Positions 27,615 through 30,676 of a stretch of 30,676 nucleotides of DNA are shown here, piece after piece; the first letter of the stretch is position 1, and each line of letters begins with the position of its first letter. Source of the stretch: JABIAG01 sp964561995 (GTDB lineage: Archaea; Nanobdellota; Nanobdellia; Woesearchaeales; JABIAG01); assembly GCA_964561995.1 (NCBI GenBank), contig CAZLQZ010000013.1:1-30676 (forward strand), read 5' to 3'. The notes beneath the pieces were generated by a model. It did no database searches. It saw nothing but the letters and a program-made list of their open reading frames with translations, and was not told where the DNA came from. A program made the position numbers and the translations under genes.

Positions 27615-30431
27615 ATGGTAGATTTAATTAATATTCAAGAAAAATGGCAAAAAAAGTGGGATGAACAAAAAGTATTTCAACCAGAAATTGAAATGAATAA
27701 AGAAAAATTCTTTTTATCATTTCCTTATCCCTATATTAATGCTTATTCTCACATAGGACATTTATACACTTTAGCAAGAGTTGATGCTTTTGCACGTTAT
27801 AAAAGAAATAAAGGTTTTAACGTATTATTTCCGCAAGGCTGGCATGCAACGGGTTCTCCAATAGTTAATGCTGCTAATAGAGTGAAAGATAGAGAAGAAA
27901 AACAAGTTAAAATTATGAAGGATATGGGTATTGAAGGTGAAGAATTAAAGAAATTTGAAAAGCCAGAATATTGGTTAAAGTTTTTTGCACCGGAATTTAA
28001 AAAAGATTATACTTTGATGGGAATTAGTATAGACTGGAGAAGAGAATTCCATACTACTTCATTAAATCCTTATTATGATAAATTTATTAGGTGGCAATTT
28101 AATAAATTAAAAGAAAAAAATTATGTTATTCAGGGTAAATTTCCTGTTGTTTGGTGTCCTAAGTGTAAAAATGCTGTTGGTGACCATTCAAGAAGTGAAG
28201 GAGAGGGACAAACAACTCAAGAATTTTATTTATTTAAATTCAAATTAGATGATGGTAGATTTTTAATGACTGCAACTCTTAGGCATGACACTAGTTTAGG
28301 TATTACAAATGTTTATGCAAATCCTGAAATGGATTATGAAGAAGTTGAAGTTAAAAATGAAAGATGGATTGTTGGTATGCCAATTATTGAAAAATTAAGA
28401 AATCAAGATTATGAAGTTAAACAAGTTGAAGTAATTTCTGGAAAAGATTTGATTGGAAAAAAAGTTGAATTTTTAGGAAGGAAAATGTTAGTTTTACCTG
28501 CAACATTTTTAAAAGCTGATTATGGTACTGGTATGGTCCATTCAGTTCCTTCAGATTCTGCTGATGATTTAATTGCTTTAAGAGATTTACAAAAAGATGA
28601 TAAGTTAATTGAAAAATATGGCTTAAACAAAGAAGAAGTTAAAGCTATTGAGCCTATTGAAATTTTTAATACTCCCGAGGTAGGAGGAAATAGTGCTCAG
28701 TTTTTTTTAGATAAATATAAAGTAACTTCTCAAAATCAAAGAGATAAATTAGATAAAATTAAAAAAGAATTGTACAAATTAACATTTGCTAAATCTATTT
28801 TTAATAATAAATATAAAGATTTTTTGGGACATAACTTAGAAGGAAAAACAATCCCTAAAGGTCAAGAGATAATAAAAAAAGAATTATTAGATAAAGGAGT
28901 TATTGAAATTTTTTATGAATTAACGGGTAAAGTTGTTTGTAGATGTTTAACTCCTTCAATTGTAAAAATTGTCGACAATCAATGGTTTATTAATTATGCT
29001 GACCCCGATTGGAAAAAGTTAACCCATAAATGTTTAGATAATTTAAAATTATATCCCGAAAAAGCCAGGCAACAATTCGATTATGTAATTGATTGGTTAC
29101 ACGAATGGGCTTGTACAAGAGAACAAGGATTAGGAACTCATTTGCCTTGGGATGAACAATGGTTAATTGAATCTTTATCTGATTCAACAATCTATATGGC
29201 ATATTATACCATTGCTCATAGAATTAAAGATATACCTGTTGAAAAAATCAATGATGCATTTTTTGATTATGTATTTTTTAATAAAGGAAAAGAAATTAAT
29301 GTAGACATACAATTAGCAAATGAAATGAGGGATTTGTTTAACTATTGGTTCCCTTGCGATTTTAGAAATTCAGGAAAAGATTTAATTCAAAATCATTTGA
29401 CATTTTATATGTTTAATCATACTGCTTTATTTCCTGAAGATAAATGGCCAAAAGGAATTGCTGTTAATGGTTGGGTAACTGTCGATGGTCAAAAAATGAG
29501 TAAAAGTTTAGGTAATATGATTCCTATGAGGGAAATGGCTGTAAAATATTCTGCTGATGTTTCTCGTGCTACAATTTTATCTGGTGGAGAAGGATTAGAT
29601 GACCCAAATTGGGATAGTGATTTTGCTAAAAGTTTAATGTTAAAGTTAGAACAGTGGGTTGACTATGTTAAAGAAAATTATGGTAAAGGTCGAACTGATA
29701 GAAAAAAAATTGATGACTGGATGGAATCAAGATTAAATGAAGTAATAAATTCTGTTGAAAAAGCAATGGATGAAACTTTATTTAGAACAGCTTTTCAGCA
29801 AGCATTTTTTGAATTACAACGACATTTGAAATGGTATTTGAAAAGATGTAAAGACAATCCTAATAAAGAAATATTAGAACGATTATTTGAAAGTCAAATT
29901 GTTTTAATGCAACCGTTTACTCCTCATATTTGTGAAGAAGCATGGGAAATTATTGGAAAGATTCCTTTTGTTGCCAATACTTCCTTTCCCGAAATTAAAG
30001 GTAATTTAGATGTTGATCATGAAGGGTTAGTTAGGAATTTAATTACAGACATTAATTCTGTAACAAAATTAGCTAAATTAGATAAAGTATCTTCAATTAA
30101 ATTATTTGTTTCAGATAATTGGAAATATGATCTTTTTGATATCTTAAAAGATAAATTGGCTGAAACTCGAGATTTTAAAGAAGTGATTTCAACAGTTATG
30201 GCTTCTCCACATAAACAACATGGAAAAGAAATTACAAAAATGCTTCCTAAATATATTAAGGGAGGAATGCCTGAATATTCTTCAAAAGAAAATGAGATTG
30301 CTTTATTAGAAGAAGCAAAAGAATTTTTAGAAGAAGAATTCAAAGCTAATTTGGAAATAGTATTTGTAGAAACTGATGAACCTAAAGCAAAACAAGCTTT
30401 ACCTGGAAAACCAGCAATTTTAGTTTCTTAA
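27615..30431 (+). CDS. leuS: Leucyl-tRNA synthetase
   Basis: Class I synthetase charging tRNA-Leu, including the intron-bearing CAA isoacceptor at 5.5 kb. The 938-residue protein has the archaeal/eukaryotic form: FPYPYINAYSHIGHLYTLARVDAFARYKR, with HIGH at 46-49; WCPKCKNAVGDHSRSEGEG; the CP1 editing domain (about 190-430) containing ADYGTGMVHSVPSDSADD; and GQKMSKSLGN with KMSKS at 627-631. Domain lengths match archaeal LeuRS (about 930-970). A TATA-like element at 27581-27590 places the start a few bases before the ATG, preceded by GAGG. Confidence 0.97.
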   Translation: MVDLINIQEKWQKKWDEQKVFQPEIEMNKEKFFLSFPYPYINAYSHIGHLYTLARVDAFARYKRNKGFNVLFPQGWHATGSPIVNAANRVKDREEKQVKIMKDMGIEGEELKKFEKPEYWLKFFAPEFKKDYTLMGISIDWRREFHTTSLNPYYDKFIRWQFNKLKEKNYVIQGKFPVVWCPKCKNAVGDHSRSEGEGQTTQEFYLFKFKLDDGRFLMTATLRHDTSLGITNVYANPEMDYEEVEVKNERWIVGMPIIEKLRNQDYEVKQVEVISGKDLIGKKVEFLGRKMLVLPATFLKADYGTGMVHSVPSDSADDLIALRDLQKDDKLIEKYGLNKEEVKAIEPIEIFNTPEVGGNSAQFFLDKYKVTSQNQRDKLDKIKKELYKLTFAKSIFNNKYKDFLGHNLEGKTIPKGQEIIKKELLDKGVIEIFYELTGKVVCRCLTPSIVKIVDNQWFINYADPDWKKLTHKCLDNLKLYPEKARQQFDYVIDWLHEWACTREQGLGTHLPWDEQWLIESLSDSTIYMAYYTIAHRIKDIPVEKINDAFFDYVFFNKGKEINVDIQLANEMRDLFNYWFPCDFRNSGKDLIQNHLTFYMFNHTALFPEDKWPKGIAVNGWVTVDGQKMSKSLGNMIPMREMAVKYSADVSRATILSGGEGLDDPNWDSDFAKSLMLKLEQWVDYVKENYGKGRTDRKKIDDWMESRLNEVINSVEKAMDETLFRTAFQQAFFELQRHLKWYLKRCKDNPNKEILERLFESQIVLMQPFTPHICEEAWEIIGKIPFVANTSFPEIKGNLDVDHEGLVRNLITDINSVTKLAKLDKVSSIKLFVSDNWKYDLFDILKDKLAETRDFKEVISTVMASPHKQHGKEITKMLPKYIKGGMPEYSSKENEIALLEEAKEFLEEEFKANLEIVFVETDEPKAKQALPGKPAILVS

Positions 30432-30632
30432 AATGTAACAAATTTGTAACCATGTAATAGAGATCATTAAAGCAGAAGCTATTAAAAAATCTATTATAAA
30501 TGTAGAATTAGGTTCATTTGTTAAACCATTACCTAAGAATTCATAACTTAATAATAGCGCAAATGAAATTATAAAAACAATCATAATTATAAATTCAATT
30601 TTTTCTCTTTTAGTTCTAATAAAACACTTCAT
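30420..30632 (-). CDS. Small two-helix membrane protein, unknown
   Basis: A 70-residue protein starting MKCFIRTKREKIE. It has two hydrophobic helices (about 14-32, FIIMIVFIISFALLLSYEF, and 44-66, TFIIDFLIASALMISITWLQICY) joined by a short polar turn; the basic N terminus suggests it lies inside. Its stop overlaps the end of leuS by 12 bases, convergently. A TATA-like GTTTAAAAAC (30651-30662) is centred about 25 bases upstream. Function unknown. Confidence 0.7.
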   Translation of the reverse strand: MKCFIRTKREKIEFIIMIVFIISFALLLSYEFLGNGLTNEPNSTFIIDFLIASALMISITWLQICYILRN

Positions 30633-30676
30633 AATCTATCTTTGGTTTAATTGTTTTTAAACTTTACGAAAAGAAG

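Overview
The window is a strongly AT-rich stretch of an archaeal chromosome. The evidence is an archaeal-type ribosomal protein/RNA polymerase cluster (uS13-uS4-uS11-Rpo3-eL18-uL13-uS9-Rpo10), Sec61-beta, NAC, prefoldin alpha, eL41, archaeal LeuRS, an archaeal RNase P RNA, tRNA introns in bulge-helix-bulge contexts, and TATA-like boxes about 25-30 bases before start codons (mostly leaderless genes). Bacterial-type GyrA, ScpA/ScpB, thymidylate synthase ThyA, DHFR and a cyclopropane-fatty-acid-type synthase, plus many short coiled-coil proteins, suggest a DPANN lineage of Woesearchaeota/Pacearchaeota type. That placement is inference; no phylogenetic test was run.

Layout. 1-2.9 kb (minus): ftsY, prefoldin alpha, a small acidic protein, scpA and a lone 43-residue protein. 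3.0-3.5 kb (plus): tRNA-Ile(UAU), -Gly(GCC), -Val(UAC), -Glu(UUC); the Ile and Val genes each carry two introns, one in the anticodon loop and one in the T loop. 3.6-4.2 kb: a decayed gene and the tiny eL41 gene. 4.2-5.4 kb: a winged-helix protein with a degenerate Nudix domain, divergent from an apparently intact Nudix hydrolase, the two sharing one central TATA-like element. 5.5 kb: tRNA-Leu(CAA) with an intron. 5.6-6.6 kb (minus): three short coiled-coil proteins, two of which share a domain. 6.7-8.1 kb (plus): a helical/wHTH protein, scpB and a zinc ribbon.

8.2-12.7 kb (plus): an MFS transporter and gyrA with a long acidic tail. 12.8-14.4 kb (minus): an alpha/beta hydrolase overlapping a radical SAM gene. 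14.5-18.8 kb: a THUMP/methyltransferase-like protein, a second MFS transporter, a CFA-type synthase and a geranylgeranyl-reductase-like flavoprotein. 18.9-19.4 kb: RNase P RNA followed by a 100-N gap flanked by an exact 55-base duplication, almost certainly an assembly artefact. 19.5-22.1 kb: thymidine kinase (minus), then secG/NAC and an overlapping operon of two related helical proteins and a membrane protein.

22.1-25.9 kb (plus): the ribosomal/RNA polymerase operon, preceded by a leader containing a strong hairpin and a 14-codon reading frame. 25.9-27.3 kb (minus): thyA-folA. 27.6-30.4 kb (plus): leuS, with a small two-helix membrane protein convergent at the end.

Together the genes cover information processing, co-translational targeting (FtsY, Sec61-beta, NAC), chromosome organisation (ScpA, ScpB, GyrA), dTMP supply by two routes (ThyA/FolA and Tdk), and possible membrane-lipid tailoring. 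The least explained pieces are the T-loop-intron tRNAs with the rare UAU anticodon, the 20.66-22.08 kb helical/membrane operon, the coiled-coil trio at 5.6-6.6 kb, and the uS13 leader.
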